A stretch of 64,000 nt of DNA from Microbacterium sp. C5A9 (lineage in GTDB: Bacteria > Actinomycetota > Actinomycetes > Actinomycetales > Microbacteriaceae). The notes under the pieces are model-generated. The model was given only the letters and a program-made list of their open reading frames with translations. It searched no databases and was not told where the DNA came from. Shown one piece after another: positions 7,915-19,891 of this stretch; the stretch's first letter is position 1; every line of letters begins with the position of its first letter. Where the stretch lies: positions 62,001-126,000 of the forward strand of contig NZ_JABXGD010000003.1 of assembly GCF_022627955.1 (NCBI RefSeq), given 5' to 3'. Both the position numbers and the translations under genes were made by a program.

Positions 7915-8358
7915 TCAGCTCGCGAGTGCGGGCATGCTTCCGGTGCTCGTCGACGACGCGGCGCGGGGCGCGATGGTCGCCACAGGGGCGCTCGACGTCG
8001 TGATCGTCGGTGCGCTCGTCGGTGCTGCGGCGACCGGCGCGACCGCCATCGCCGGGCGCAGGGCGGCGCGGGATTCGGCAGAGCCGATGATCCCCCGCAG
8101 CACGGCGCCGATCACGAGCATCCCCACCAGCGCGGCTCCCGCCACGATGAGCGGAGTCCACTCGCGGGCGAACGATGCGGTGAGACTCATCAGCGTGGCG
8201 GGGATCCACAGACCCACCGCTCCACCCGCGAGGCCTCCGGCGCCTCGCGCGATCGCGATGCCCGCGACGATCGCGCACAGCACGGCCAGTGCTGCTCCGA
8301 TGAATCCCAGCGGAACCAGGAATGCTGCCAACTCGTGTGCCATCCTCGATGACGTCAT
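7915..8358 (-). CDS. Small membrane protein of unknown function
   Basis: A 147-residue protein with three clear hydrophobic segments (about residues 10-35, 45-65 and 70-95), then a low-complexity Ala/Thr/Ser/Pro tail of about 45 residues, probably exposed. I see no enzymatic motif. The ATG at 8358 is preceded on the minus strand by a GGGGGG run about 6 bases away; a second ATG at 8343 (MAHEL) is possible. Function is unknown. Confidence 0.7.
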   Translation of the reverse strand: MTSSRMAHELAAFLVPLGFIGAALAVLCAIVAGIAIARGAGGLAGGAVGLWIPATLMSLTASFAREWTPLIVAGAALVGMLVIGAVLRGIIGSAESRAALRPAMAVAPVAAAPTSAPTITTSSAPVATIAPRAASSTSTGSMPALAS

Positions 8359-8461
8359 GACGACCCCCCGTCAGCGGTATCTCCGCACTACCAAGATTAC
8401 GAAGTATCGGTTGGCGCGGCATCCCTCTGAAGGATGATGTTCCCCAACCGTGACGAGTCGT

Positions 8462-9934
8462 TCAGCGTCGCTTCAACCACGCGAAACGCGAGCCGCGTAC
8501 CACCGGCACGGACTGCGTGATCACGGCGTCGACGACCATCGATCCGTCGGTGGGGCCGACGATCGCGATGGCCGAGGTCTCGGTGGCCTCGAGCGGCTCG
8601 ATCGGCATGGTCGCGAGCGCGCGGTGGGCCCGCACGTAGGCGGGCACGAGCAGCACGATCGCCCCGAGCCACGCGAGCGGATTGCTGAGGGCGACACCGG
8701 CGAATCCGATGAGCGCACCGAGCACCACCGCCGCACCGACGCGCATCACGAGCTCGATCACTCCGGTCACCGTCGGCACCAGCGTGTGCCCCAGCCCCTG
8801 CAGGGCCCCGCGCAGCACGAAGAGGATGCCGAGCATCCAGTAGCCGCAGCCGTTGATGATGAGCATGAGGTGCGCGAGCTCGACGACCTCGTCGGATCCT
8901 TCGCCGATGAACAGACGGACCATCGGAGTGCCGAACGCGATGATGATCACGCCGAGCAGAGCGCCGGTGATCACCGCCATCCAGGTGCCCTCGATGACAC
9001 CGCGGCGGATGCGGTCGGGGCGGCGACCGCCGAGGTTCTGCGCGGCGTACATCGAGGCCGCGAGGCCGAGCGACGAAAGGAAGGCCACCGCGAGTCCGTC
9101 GACGCGGGACGCCGTCGTGTAGGCGGCGACGGCATCGGAGCCGAGCGTGTTGAGGGCCACCTGCACGGCGAGCGTGCCGATCGCGATGATCGAGGCCTGG
9201 AAGCCCATCGGCAGACCGAGGCGCAGGTGCTCGCGGATGTCATCGCGGGTGACCTGCCAGTCGGCGCGGCGCAGGTGCAGGATGGGCAGGCGGCGGCGGA
9301 CGAACTCGAGGCAGAGGATCACCGACACCGCCTGCGCGACCACCGTCGCGAGGGCCGCGCCGCCGACGCCCCACGCGAGCGGCCCCACCATGAGGACCAC
9401 CAGTCCGACGTTCAGGACGCACGACACGGTGAGGAAGATCAGCGGCGTGCGCGAGTCGCCGATCGCACGGATGATCGCGGAGAGGTAGTTGAAGAACATC
9501 GTCGCGCTCGCGCCGATGAAGCTGATCTGCGTGAAGATCGTCGCCTCGGCCATGAGCTCCGACGGGGTCTGCAGCAGCTCGAGCACGGGTCGCGCGATCA
9601 GGGGCGCGGCGATCGTCAGGACCACGCTCGTGATGCCGGTCAGGATCACGCCGGTCGCGACGGAGCGGCGCACCCCGACGGCATCGCCGGCACCGAACGC
9701 CTGCGCGATCGGGATCGCGAAGCCGCTCGTGAGGCCCCAGGCGAAGCCGATGAGCAGGAAGAGCAGGCTGCCCGTCGCGCCGACGGCGGCGAGCGACTGG
9801 ACGCCCAGATGACGCCCGACGACGACGGCGTCGGCGAACTGGTACATCTGCTGCACGACGTTGCCGAGCAGCAGCGGGATCGAGAACGACAGGATGACAC
9901 GCCACGGGCGGCCCGTGGTGAGGGAGGTGGCCAT
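8462..9934 (-). CDS. MATE-family efflux transporter
   Basis: A 490-residue polytopic membrane protein with about 12 hydrophobic segments in two homologous halves. The family start 'PLLLGNVVQQMYQFADAVVV' and 'GRHLGVQSLAAVGATG' are diagnostic of DinF/NorM-like MATE proteins, and 'SAIIRAIGDSRTPL' and 'RGALQGLGHTLVP' are the two repeat-specific motifs. It should export drugs or metabolites by Na+ or H+ antiport. It is divergent from a CycA-like permease; the intergenic stretch at 9935-10081 holds a 12-base palindrome. Confidence 0.92.
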   Translation of the reverse strand: MATSLTTGRPWRVILSFSIPLLLGNVVQQMYQFADAVVVGRHLGVQSLAAVGATGSLLFLLIGFAWGLTSGFAIPIAQAFGAGDAVGVRRSVATGVILTGITSVVLTIAAPLIARPVLELLQTPSELMAEATIFTQISFIGASATMFFNYLSAIIRAIGDSRTPLIFLTVSCVLNVGLVVLMVGPLAWGVGGAALATVVAQAVSVILCLEFVRRRLPILHLRRADWQVTRDDIREHLRLGLPMGFQASIIAIGTLAVQVALNTLGSDAVAAYTTASRVDGLAVAFLSSLGLAASMYAAQNLGGRRPDRIRRGVIEGTWMAVITGALLGVIIIAFGTPMVRLFIGEGSDEVVELAHLMLIINGCGYWMLGILFVLRGALQGLGHTLVPTVTGVIELVMRVGAAVVLGALIGFAGVALSNPLAWLGAIVLLVPAYVRAHRALATMPIEPLEATETSAIAIVGPTDGSMVVDAVITQSVPVVRGSRFAWLKRR

Positions 9935-9988
9935 GGGGGAAGCGGCTCGCAGATCTGGGGAGGGATCGGGGGGTGGGTTCCAGGATAT

Positions 9989-10000
9989 CGAATCGATTCG
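9989..10000. promoter_or_regulatory. 12-base palindrome between MATE and permease genes
   Basis: CGAATCGATTCG is a perfect palindrome near the middle of the 147-base divergent region. Its place and symmetry suit a repressor operator, but no regulator gene is adjacent and the site may be chance. Confidence 0.3.
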
Positions 10001-10081
10001 GTTCGCCGGAAGACCCGATCGCGAAGTACGGTCGGAAGGATGCCGCAGCGGGTCGCGGCACGGACACCGGAGGTTCGATCG

Positions 10082-13300
<3,219 letters not shown>

Positions 13301-13351
13301 CCCATAACCTCCGGCGGATATCCTGGATGCCGCGGTCGCGGAAGGAGAGCG

Positions 13352-14281
13352 ATGTTCGACAGTCCGCTCTCGGCCTCTGCGTACGAGATCCTCGGCGTGG
13401 ACGCCGCCGTCGACGACGCCGAGCTGCGCCGCGCGTATCGCCTGCGGCTGCGGCAGACTCACCCCGACACGGGTGGCGACGCGGCGGTCTTCATCCAGGT
13501 GCAGCGCGCCTGGGAGCTGGTCGGCACCCCTGAGGATCGCGCGGCCTACGATCGCCGCAGCGGCGTGCATCCCGGCATCCAGACGGACTCGGCGTCGAGC
13601 GGATGGCGCCCGCAGACCGCCACGCGCACCGACACTCGTCCGCGCGCCCGTTCGTACGGACACCCCGGCGGGTGGCGCCGCGAACGCTACCTGGTGCTGA
13701 TCCGCGAGTGGGCGGGCCGCGGCGTCGACGTGCCCGATCCGTACGACCCCGCGCTGGTGCGCTCCGCGCCCCGCGACCTGCGACGCCTGCTTGCCGACGC
13801 TCTCGCCGAAGAGGCGACCGCCCGCACGGTGAGTGCTCTCGGCATGGGCTTCACCGTCTGGCACGACGTGGCCACCGGTGCGGATGCCGACGACAAGCTC
13901 GATCACGTGGTGCTCAGCCCATCGGGTCTGTACGCCGTGATGTCGGAGGACTTCGGCGGTGTCGTCGGGTTCCGCCGCGGTGAGATCACGGGCCCGAGTC
14001 TCGGCACCAGGGCCCCCGTCACCGCGGCTCTCTCACGCATGCGGTCGGTCGCGAAGGCGGCGCGCGTCAAGTTCGGCGGCGTGATCATGGTGCTGCCCGA
14101 TGACGATCTGTCGCAGGCGGTCACCCCGCTCGGCAGCAGCCGCGGCGTGCCCGTCGTGGTCGTGCGCCGCAGCGCCCTCGCGATGGTGCTGCGTCAGGGG
14201 GTCCCGGGCGCCCGCGCGATCGGCGGCAACGAGCTGTTCGACGTGCGCACGCGCCTGCAGCAGACCGTCACGTTCGTCTGA
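13352..14281 (+). CDS. J-domain protein with degenerate NERD-like C-terminus
   Basis: A 309-residue protein. Residues 8-70 are a J domain with the HPD motif ('LRQTHPDTGG') that would stimulate a DnaK-type ATPase. A basic linker follows. Residues about 145-230 resemble a NERD nuclease-related domain: an N-terminal helix 'LAEEATARTVSALG', then 'FTVWHDVATG' and 'KLDHVVLSPSGLYAV'. The usual acidic-x-Lys that should follow is replaced by 'MSEDFGG', so catalysis is doubtful. No zinc-finger or client-binding C-domain of classic DnaJ is present. The start at 13352 follows GGAAGGAGAGCG. Confidence 0.8.
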   Translation: MFDSPLSASAYEILGVDAAVDDAELRRAYRLRLRQTHPDTGGDAAVFIQVQRAWELVGTPEDRAAYDRRSGVHPGIQTDSASSGWRPQTATRTDTRPRARSYGHPGGWRRERYLVLIREWAGRGVDVPDPYDPALVRSAPRDLRRLLADALAEEATARTVSALGMGFTVWHDVATGADADDKLDHVVLSPSGLYAVMSEDFGGVVGFRRGEITGPSLGTRAPVTAALSRMRSVAKAARVKFGGVIMVLPDDDLSQAVTPLGSSRGVPVVVVRRSALAMVLRQGVPGARAIGGNELFDVRTRLQQTVTFV

Positions 14282-14303
14282 GCACCGTCACGTTCGTCCG
14301 AGC
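14264..14303. repeat. 20-base tandem duplication spanning two stop codons
   Basis: ACCGTCACGTTCGTCTGAGC at 14264-14283 is followed directly by ACCGTCACGTTCGTCCGAGC at 14284-14303, one mismatch. The first copy holds the stop of the J-domain gene and the second holds the stop of the convergent Nudix gene (TCA at 14288-14290). It looks like a recent slippage duplication. Confidence 0.85.
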
Positions 14304-14749
14304 ACCGGGGCGTCGTCGATCACCCGGTCGATCCAGTCCCGGCGAGGCAGGGCCGTGATGGCATCGCGGCTGAACCATCCCAGCTCGAGAAGCTCGTCGA
14401 GATCGGGTGCCGCGTCGGTGAGCAGTTCGCAGTCGTACGCCGTCGTCACGTAGCCGACCTGATCTCCGTTGGGGTAGGTCGCCATCATCGCCTGCCCGCC
14501 GTAGACGCCGATGATTCCGCGGATGCGGACCCGGGCGCCCGTCTCCTCGGACACTTCGCGATGCAGGGCTTCGGCGGGCTCCTCCCCGGGCTCGACCGCA
14601 CCCCCGATCAGACTCCACAGCCCCGAATGCCGATGCCGAGCCAGCAGGAATCGCTCGTCGTCGCGGATGACGGCGGTGACCCCGGGGAGCAGCAGCAGAT
14701 CGGTGCCGATGCGGGATCTCATCGAGGCGACGTAGTCAGACAGCGGCAT
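14288..14749 (-). CDS. Nudix hydrolase
   Basis: A 153-residue protein with a complete Nudix box, G-x5-E-x7-REVSEETG, spanning 'GGAVEPGEEPAEAL' and 'HREVSEETGARV'. It hydrolyses a nucleoside diphosphate linked to another group, using metal held by the box glutamates. Architecture is the small MutT/ADP-ribose pyrophosphatase-like type. Convergent with the J-domain gene; the stop codons are only 6 bases apart. Confidence 0.92.
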   Translation of the reverse strand: MPLSDYVASMRSRIGTDLLLLPGVTAVIRDDERFLLARHRHSGLWSLIGGAVEPGEEPAEALHREVSEETGARVRIRGIIGVYGGQAMMATYPNGDQVGYVTTAYDCELLTDAAPDLDELLELGWFSRDAITALPRRDWIDRVIDDAPVLGRT

Positions 14750-14806
14750 GCACCGAGTCTAAGGATGACCTCGTAGATCGTGGGCCGCCAGGAGTAGCGT
14801 GCACGC

Positions 14807-15796
14807 ATGGCGATGACGACGACGATGACGACGTGGCTGCTCGACGCCGACCCGGCCCTGCGCTGGCAGGTGGAGCGGGACATCCTGCGTGCTCCCGAGC
14901 ACGTGTGGCGGGCGTCCCGCGAACGAGTCGCGACCGAGGGATTCGGGGCCGCGCTGCTCGCTGCGCAGGATCCCGACGGGCGATGGGACGGCGGAGCGCA
15001 TTTCCCCGGCGACTTCTTCGGCACCGACGAGGCGGAGCAGCCGGGCCAACCGTGGACGGCGACGAGCTGGTCGCTGAATCAGCTGCGCGAGTGGGGTGTC
15101 GACCCTGCGGCACTGGGCGACACCGCCGAGCGCCTGCGGCGCAACTGTCGCTGGGAGTACGAGGACATGCCGTTCTGGGGTGGCGAGGTCGATGTGTGCA
15201 TCAACGCCTTCACCCTCGCCAACGGCGCATGGCTCGGAGCGGACGTCTCGAGACTCGTCGACTGGTTCCCCGCACACAGGCTCGACGACGGAGGGTGGAA
15301 CTGCGAGGCCGAAGAGGGCGACTCGGTGCGCTCCTCGTTCCATTCGACGCTCAACGCCGTCCGCGGGATGCTGTCGTACGAGCGGCTCACCGGCGACACG
15401 TCGCTGCGGTCGACCCGGCACGCCGGTGAGGAGTACCTGCTGCGACGGCAGCTGATGTTCCGCGAATCGACCGGCGATGTCGTGGGCGACTTCGTGACCG
15501 AGTTCGTCTACCCGGGTCGATACCGGTACAGCGCCCTGGCGGCGCTCGACCACTTCCGCGAGGCCTCCCTCACCGAGGGAACCGCCCCCGACCCGCGGAT
15601 CGGAGCCGCCGTCGGTCTCGTCCGCACCGCGCGGCAGACGGATGGCACCTGGCTGCAGGGGGCGCCTCTCCGCGGACGGACCTGGTTCCCCGTCGATGTC
15701 GCCGAGGGAGAGCCCTCTCGCTGGCTCACCCTGATCGGCACGCGCGTCCTCGACTGGGCCGACGATCAGCTCATGCGGAGCAGCGAGACGGCGTAG
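14807..15796 (+). CDS. Squalene-cyclase-like toroid protein, function unknown
   Basis: A 329-residue protein with repeated alpha-toroid segments: 'AQDPDGRWDGGAHFPG', 'RLDDGGWNCEAEEG', 'RQTDGTWLQGAPL', each resembling the QW/DG-x-W repeats of squalene-hopene cyclase and prenyltransferase barrels. It is half the length of a true squalene-hopene cyclase, and I do not see the DxDD protonation motif. It may bind or modify a hydrophobic substrate or be a non-catalytic relative. The start has several nearby ATGs (14807, 14813, 14825) and no clear ribosome site. Its last 31 bases overlap the end of the convergent lipoprotein gene. Confidence 0.75.
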   Translation: MAMTTTMTTWLLDADPALRWQVERDILRAPEHVWRASRERVATEGFGAALLAAQDPDGRWDGGAHFPGDFFGTDEAEQPGQPWTATSWSLNQLREWGVDPAALGDTAERLRRNCRWEYEDMPFWGGEVDVCINAFTLANGAWLGADVSRLVDWFPAHRLDDGGWNCEAEEGDSVRSSFHSTLNAVRGMLSYERLTGDTSLRSTRHAGEEYLLRRQLMFRESTGDVVGDFVTEFVYPGRYRYSALAALDHFREASLTEGTAPDPRIGAAVGLVRTARQTDGTWLQGAPLRGRTWFPVDVAEGEPSRWLTLIGTRVLDWADDQLMRSSETA

Positions 15797-16344
15797 TTCG
15801 TCGGAGCCCCGTCGAGGTCGAGCTCGATGCGCATACCGGTGTCGACCGTCGTGATGTCGAAGGCGATGGTCGAGTTCGTGCACGCGATCGGCTCTGCAGT
15901 GCCCGGCTCTGCGGCGCCCGACACCCCCGGTTCGTCCGTCAGCTCGCCTGCGATGAGCATGATCGTTCCCTCGCCGCGGCAGGCCAGCTGCGCCTGATAC
16001 GACCCGGGCTCCATCGACGTCAGGTCTGTCGTGTGGTGCGCGGCACTGCTCGCGCTCATCCACCCCGAGAAGCCGGCGGCATAGGCCTCGTCCTCGCTTC
16101 CCGGCACCGCGGTCTTCGCCCACTCCGCGATCTCGTCGGGCGGGATCGGCAGCTCGGCCGCCTCGGCGCTGACACTCGGATTCGGGGTCGGCGTCGGGGT
16201 CGCCGTCAGCGTCACCGATGCGGACGGCGACGGGGTCGGGGAGCCCTCTCCGCCCGCGTCCGCGCCTCCGCTCGTGCATCCGACCAGCAGCATCGCCGCG
16301 GTCGCGAGTGTCGTGATGGCGATCGTCCTCCGTGTCGTCTCCAT
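15766..16344 (-). CDS. Putative lipoprotein, function unknown
   Basis: A 192-residue protein. Residues 1-23 are a signal peptide ending in a lipobox ('AMLLVGC'), then a Ser/Thr/Pro-rich tether ('SPTPSPSASVTLTATPTPTP') and a globular domain of about 130 residues with two cysteines. It should be anchored to the outer face of the membrane. No family recognised. It converges and overlaps by 31 bases with the toroid protein gene. Confidence 0.8.
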   Translation of the reverse strand: METTRRTIAITTLATAAMLLVGCTSGGADAGGEGSPTPSPSASVTLTATPTPTPNPSVSAEAAELPIPPDEIAEWAKTAVPGSEDEAYAAGFSGWMSASSAAHHTTDLTSMEPGSYQAQLACRGEGTIMLIAGELTDEPGVSGAAEPGTAEPIACTNSTIAFDITTVDTGMRIELDLDGAPTNYAVSLLRMS

Positions 16345-16424
16345 CCCTCCACGCTACGGACCTGCTCGATCGGCGCAACCCCTGGGGGCCAGGCGACGAC
16401 GGAAACGCCCACTGACCACCGTTC

Positions 16425-16441
16425 TTTTGAGTAATTCAAAA
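16425..16441. promoter_or_regulatory. Fur-family operator upstream of the catalase regulator
   Basis: TTTTGA (16425-16430), GTAAT, TCAAAA (16436-16441) form a perfect inverted repeat 20 bases before the Fur-family start. Position and TTGA-N5-TCAA symmetry resemble the autoregulatory sites of actinobacterial FurA/CatR. It also stands out as AT-rich within GC-rich DNA. Confidence 0.7.
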
Positions 16442-16460
16442 CAGAGGGTACGGTGGAGGC

Positions 16461-16883
16461 ATGGACACCGACTTCGACTCCGCGCTTCGCGATGCGGGAC
16501 TGCGGGCCACCGCGGGCCGTGTGGCGGTGCTCGAGGCGATGGAGTCCATGCCCCATACGGATGCGGAGCGCGTCTACCGCGCCGTGTCCGCCGTGCTTCC
16601 GACCACGTCGATCCAGTCGGTGCACAACATCCTCGCGGACCTGACGACGGCGGGACTGCTCCGCCGGATCGAACCGGCGGGTTCCGCGGCGCTCTACGAA
16701 CGGCGCATCGGCGACAACCACCATCACATCGTCTGCACCCGGTGCGGTGCGATCGGCGATGTCGACTGCGTGGTCGGCGACGCGCCGTGCCTCACCCCGT
16801 CTTCGGCGGGGGGATTCACCGTCCAGACAGCCGAAGTCACCTTCTGGGGCCTGTGCCCCAGTTGCCAGAACGTCACGCAGTAG
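16461..16883 (+). CDS. furA: Fur-family peroxide-type regulator (FurA/CatR-like)
   Basis: A 140-residue Fur-family repressor. The winged helix covers residues 10-80, then a metal-binding segment with 'DNHHHIVCTRCG' and 'LCPSCQ': Cys92/Cys95 and Cys132/Cys135 form the structural zinc site. It lies directly upstream of a catalase on the same strand, the standard FurA-KatG / CatR-CatA arrangement, so peroxide-sensing control of the catalase is likely. The start has GGAGG close upstream. Confidence 0.88.
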   Translation: MDTDFDSALRDAGLRATAGRVAVLEAMESMPHTDAERVYRAVSAVLPTTSIQSVHNILADLTTAGLLRRIEPAGSAALYERRIGDNHHHIVCTRCGAIGDVDCVVGDAPCLTPSSAGGFTVQTAEVTFWGLCPSCQNVTQ

Positions 16884-16949
16884 CATCCGACGTCCACCCC
16901 GGGCACCCGGGATGCTTGTCGTACCTGCGTGCAGAAGGAGAAGAAGAAC

Positions 16950-18413
16950 ATGACCGACCCATCGACCACTCCCGCGACCACGACGCAGACGGGCACCCCT
17001 GTCGCCAGCGACGCGCACTCGCTCACCGTCGGCGCAGACGGACCCACGGTCCTGCACGACCGCTACCTCGTCGAGAAGCTGGCCTCGTTCAACCGCGAGC
17101 GCGTCCCGGAGCGCAACCCGCACGCCAAGGGCGGCGGAGCATTCGGCACGTTCACCGTGACGGAGGACGTCTCGGCGTACACGCGCGCCGCAGCCTTCCA
17201 GCCCGGCGCCGTCAGCGAGACGCTGCTGCGCTTCTCGTCGGTCGCCGGCGAGCAGGGGTCGCCCGACACCTGGCGCGACGTGCGCGGATTCGCGCTGCGC
17301 TTCTACACGAGCGAGGGCAACCTCGACATCGTCGGCAACAACACCCCCACCTTCTTCCTGCGCGACGCCATGAAGTTCCCGGACTTCATCCACTCGCAGA
17401 AGCGACTCGGCGACTCGGGCCTGCGCGACGCCGACATGCAGTGGGACTTCTGGACCCTCTCCCCCGAGACCGCGCACCAGGTCACGTACCTGATGGGCGA
17501 CCGCGGTCTTCCCCGCAGCTGGCGCCACATGAACGGCTACGGATCGCACACGTACCAGTGGGTCAACGCCGCGGGTGAGCGCTTCTGGGTGCAGTACCAC
17601 TTCCTGTCGAAGCAGGGCGTGGAGCGCATGGACGCCGCCGAGGCCGAGAAGCTCGCCGGGTCCGACGCCGACTACTACCGTCGCGACCTGTTCAACGCGA
17701 TCGCGCGCGGCGACGCCCCCTCGTGGGACGTCTACGTGCAGATCATGACGTACGAAGAGGGCAAGACCTACCGCTTCAACCCGTTCGACCTGACCAAGAC
17801 GTGGTCGAAGAAGGACTACCCGCGCATCAAGGTCGGCACGTTCACTCTCGACCGCAACCCGCAGAACTTCTTCGCCGAGATCGAGCAGGCGGCGTTCTCG
17901 CCCGGCAACCAGGTGCCCGGCACCGGCATCTCGCCCGACAAGATGCTGATGGCCCGCGCGTTCGCCTATGCGGATGCGCAGCGCTACCGCATCGGCGCGA
18001 ACTACAACCAGCTGCCGGTCAACCAGCCGCACGCGGCCGAGACGCGCAACTACATGCACGAGGGGCAGATGCAGTACCGGTTCAACCCGGCCGAGCACCG
18101 CACCTACACGCCGAACTCGTACGGCCCCGCCGGCGGCCCGACCGCCGACCCGGCAGCGGGTGTCGAGGCGAGCTGGGAGTCCGACGGCGAGCTGATGCGC
18201 GCCGCCGCGACCCTGCGTGCGGATGACGACGACTTCGGTCAGGCCGGAACCCTCTACCGCGAGGTGTTCGACGACGAGGCACGCGCCCGCTTCATCGACA
18301 CGCTGACCGGACAGGGCCAGAGCATCACGATCGACGCGATCCGCGAGCGCTTCTTCCAGTACTGGACGAACGTGGATGCCGGTCTGGGCGAGGCGCTGCG
18401 CGCCCGCGTCTGA
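16950..18413 (+). CDS. katA: Monofunctional haem catalase
   Basis: A 487-residue small-subunit catalase that converts hydrogen peroxide to water and oxygen. Distal His58 is in '[14 protein letters not shown]', the conserved distal Asn in 'GNNTPTFF' (about 131), and the proximal haem-ligand Tyr340 in '[12 protein letters not shown]'. No C-terminal flavodoxin-like extension is present, so it belongs to the about 490-residue class. The ATG at 16950 has AGGAG upstream. Co-oriented 66 bases after the Fur-family gene. Confidence 0.96.
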   Translation: MTDPSTTPATTTQTGTPVASDAHSLTVGADGPTVLHDRYLVEKLASFNRERVPERNPHAKGGGAFGTFTVTEDVSAYTRAAAFQPGAVSETLLRFSSVAGEQGSPDTWRDVRGFALRFYTSEGNLDIVGNNTPTFFLRDAMKFPDFIHSQKRLGDSGLRDADMQWDFWTLSPETAHQVTYLMGDRGLPRSWRHMNGYGSHTYQWVNAAGERFWVQYHFLSKQGVERMDAAEAEKLAGSDADYYRRDLFNAIARGDAPSWDVYVQIMTYEEGKTYRFNPFDLTKTWSKKDYPRIKVGTFTLDRNPQNFFAEIEQAAFSPGNQVPGTGISPDKMLMARAFAYADAQRYRIGANYNQLPVNQPHAAETRNYMHEGQMQYRFNPAEHRTYTPNSYGPAGGPTADPAAGVEASWESDGELMRAAATLRADDDDFGQAGTLYREVFDDEARARFIDTLTGQGQSITIDAIRERFFQYWTNVDAGLGEALRARV

Positions 18414-18438
18414 CCGCATCACTGAGCTGCATCGCTGA

Positions 18439-18476
18439 CACGAGACCCATCGGCCCGACGGCCGGTGGGTCTCGTG
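18439..18476 (+). terminator. Strong hairpin after the catalase gene
   Basis: CACGAGACCCA (18439-18449) pairs perfectly with TGGGTCTCGTG (18466-18476), and the inner GGCC/GGCC segment can extend the stem. It lies 25 bases after the catalase stop. Confidence 0.8.
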
Positions 18477-18513
18477 CTGTCCGGTGGTCTCACGCCGCCT
18501 GGCGGGGAGGACA

Positions 18514-19323
18514 ATGGATGCCGTGGCTGTTCCTCTCTCCGACCTGACCAACATGCCCGAGCCCCAGCAGGTGTACGCCGCCGACGGCACCCGTCTGGCG
18601 ACGTACACGTGGGGTGAGCTCGATGCCCCGGTGGTGGTGATCGTGCACGGCTTCGCGTCGAGTGCGCGCGACACGTGGGTGCTCACCGGGTGGGTGCGCG
18701 AGCTCACGAAGGCCGGATACCGCGTGCTCGCCCTGGATCAGCGCGGTCACGGCCTGAGCGAGAAGCCGCACCAGGCGGATGCGTACGGCATCCGCACCCT
18801 CGCGACCGACGTCGAGACGGTCATGGATGCCTACCTCGTCGACGACGCCTTCTATGTCGGGTACTCGCTGGGGGCGCGGGTCGGCTGGGAGGTCGTGCGT
18901 GATCTGCCGCAGCGCATCGGCCGGGCTGTGCTCGGTGGTGTGCCGGATGGCATCCCGCTCGCCCGGCTCGACCTCGATCAGGTGCGCGCCTACCTGTCGG
19001 ACGGCACGCCCGTATCGGACGCGACGACGCAGAACTACATCACTCTGACCGAGCGCGTGCCCGGCAACGACCTGGCCGCGCTCGTCGCATTGGCGGAGGG
19101 GATGCGGTCATCACGGACGATCGATCCCGATCCCTCGGATGCGCCGGCGGCCCCGATCCTGTTCGCGACCGGGTCGAAGGACGCGATCATCGAGGGGTCG
19201 AAGGCCCTCGCCTCCGCGGCACCGCAGGGCAGGTTCTTCGAGATCCCCGACCGCAATCACTTCAATGCCCCGGGCTCTCGCGCCTTCAAAGAGGCCGCGC
19301 TGGAGTTCCTCGCCGAGGGATGA
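18514..19323 (+). CDS. Alpha/beta-hydrolase
   Basis: A 269-residue alpha/beta-hydrolase with a visible triad: Ser118 in 'GYSLGA', Asp223 in 'TGSKDAI', His249 in 'DRNHFN'. The oxyanion-hole segment 'IVHGFASSARDTW' is near residue 44. It is a soluble esterase or C-C/epoxide-type hydrolase; the substrate cannot be read. The ATG at 18514 has GGGGAGG upstream. Convergent with msrA. Confidence 0.9.
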   Translation: MDAVAVPLSDLTNMPEPQQVYAADGTRLATYTWGELDAPVVVIVHGFASSARDTWVLTGWVRELTKAGYRVLALDQRGHGLSEKPHQADAYGIRTLATDVETVMDAYLVDDAFYVGYSLGARVGWEVVRDLPQRIGRAVLGGVPDGIPLARLDLDQVRAYLSDGTPVSDATTQNYITLTERVPGNDLAALVALAEGMRSSRTIDPDPSDAPAAPILFATGSKDAIIEGSKALASAAPQGRFFEIPDRNHFNAPGSRAFKEAALEFLAEG

Positions 19324-19345
19324 GCCCGGCGAGGAACGTGCGCGG

Positions 19346-19891
19346 TCAGACGGTCGCGGTCTCTTCGCGCTTAGGCAGCACCCAGCCCGCACGCGGGAAG
19401 TGGCAGGTGTAGCCGTTCGGGTACTTGATCAGGTAGTCCTGGTGCTCTTCCTCGGCCTGCCAGAACGGACCCTCGGGCTCAATCGTCGTGACGGCCTTGC
19501 CCGGCCACAGACCGGAGGCGTCGACGTCGGCGATCGTGTCGCGTGCGACGGATTCCTGCTCGGGGCTGAGCGGGAAGATCGCCGAGCGGTAGCTCGAGCC
19601 GATGTCGTTGCCCTGACGGTCCTTGGTGGACGGATCGTGGATCTGGAAGAAGAACGCGAGGATGTCGCGGTACGTCGTCTTCGTCGGATCGAACACGATC
19701 TCGACGGCCTCGGCGTGACCGGGGTGGTTGCGGTACGTCGCGTGGTCGTTCTGTCCGCCGGTGTATCCGACGCGGGTGGCGATCACACCGGGCTGGCGGC
19801 GGATGAGGTCTTCCATCCCCCAGAAGCAGCCACCGGCGAGTACGGCGGTCTCCGTGCCCGGGGTGCGGGTGATGGTTCCGGTGTCGGTCAT
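19346..19891 (-). CDS. msrA: Peptide-methionine (S)-S-oxide reductase
   Basis: A 181-residue MsrA with catalytic Cys22 in '[10 protein letters not shown]' and the conserved 'VGYTGG' and '[13 protein letters not shown]'. It repairs methionine-S-sulfoxide in proteins using thioredoxin. A second Cys at 163 ('YTCHF') may be the resolving residue. Its start overlaps the msrB stop by four bases (ATGA), giving one msrB-msrA operon. Confidence 0.96.
   Translation of the reverse strand: MTDTGTITRTPGTETAVLAGGCFWGMEDLIRRQPGVIATRVGYTGGQNDHATYRNHPGHAEAVEIVFDPTKTTYRDILAFFFQIHDPSTKDRQGNDIGSSYRSAIFPLSPEQESVARDTIADVDASGLWPGKAVTTIEPEGPFWQAEEEHQDYLIKYPNGYTCHFPRAGWVLPKREETATV

Noticed and set aside
8450-10081. 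Very long open frames antisense to the MATE gene and, similarly, antisense to the CycA-like gene
   Set aside because: They are shadow frames typical of GC-rich DNA: composition is His/Arg/Asp/Glu-rich with no family motif, while the opposite strand encodes clear transporters.
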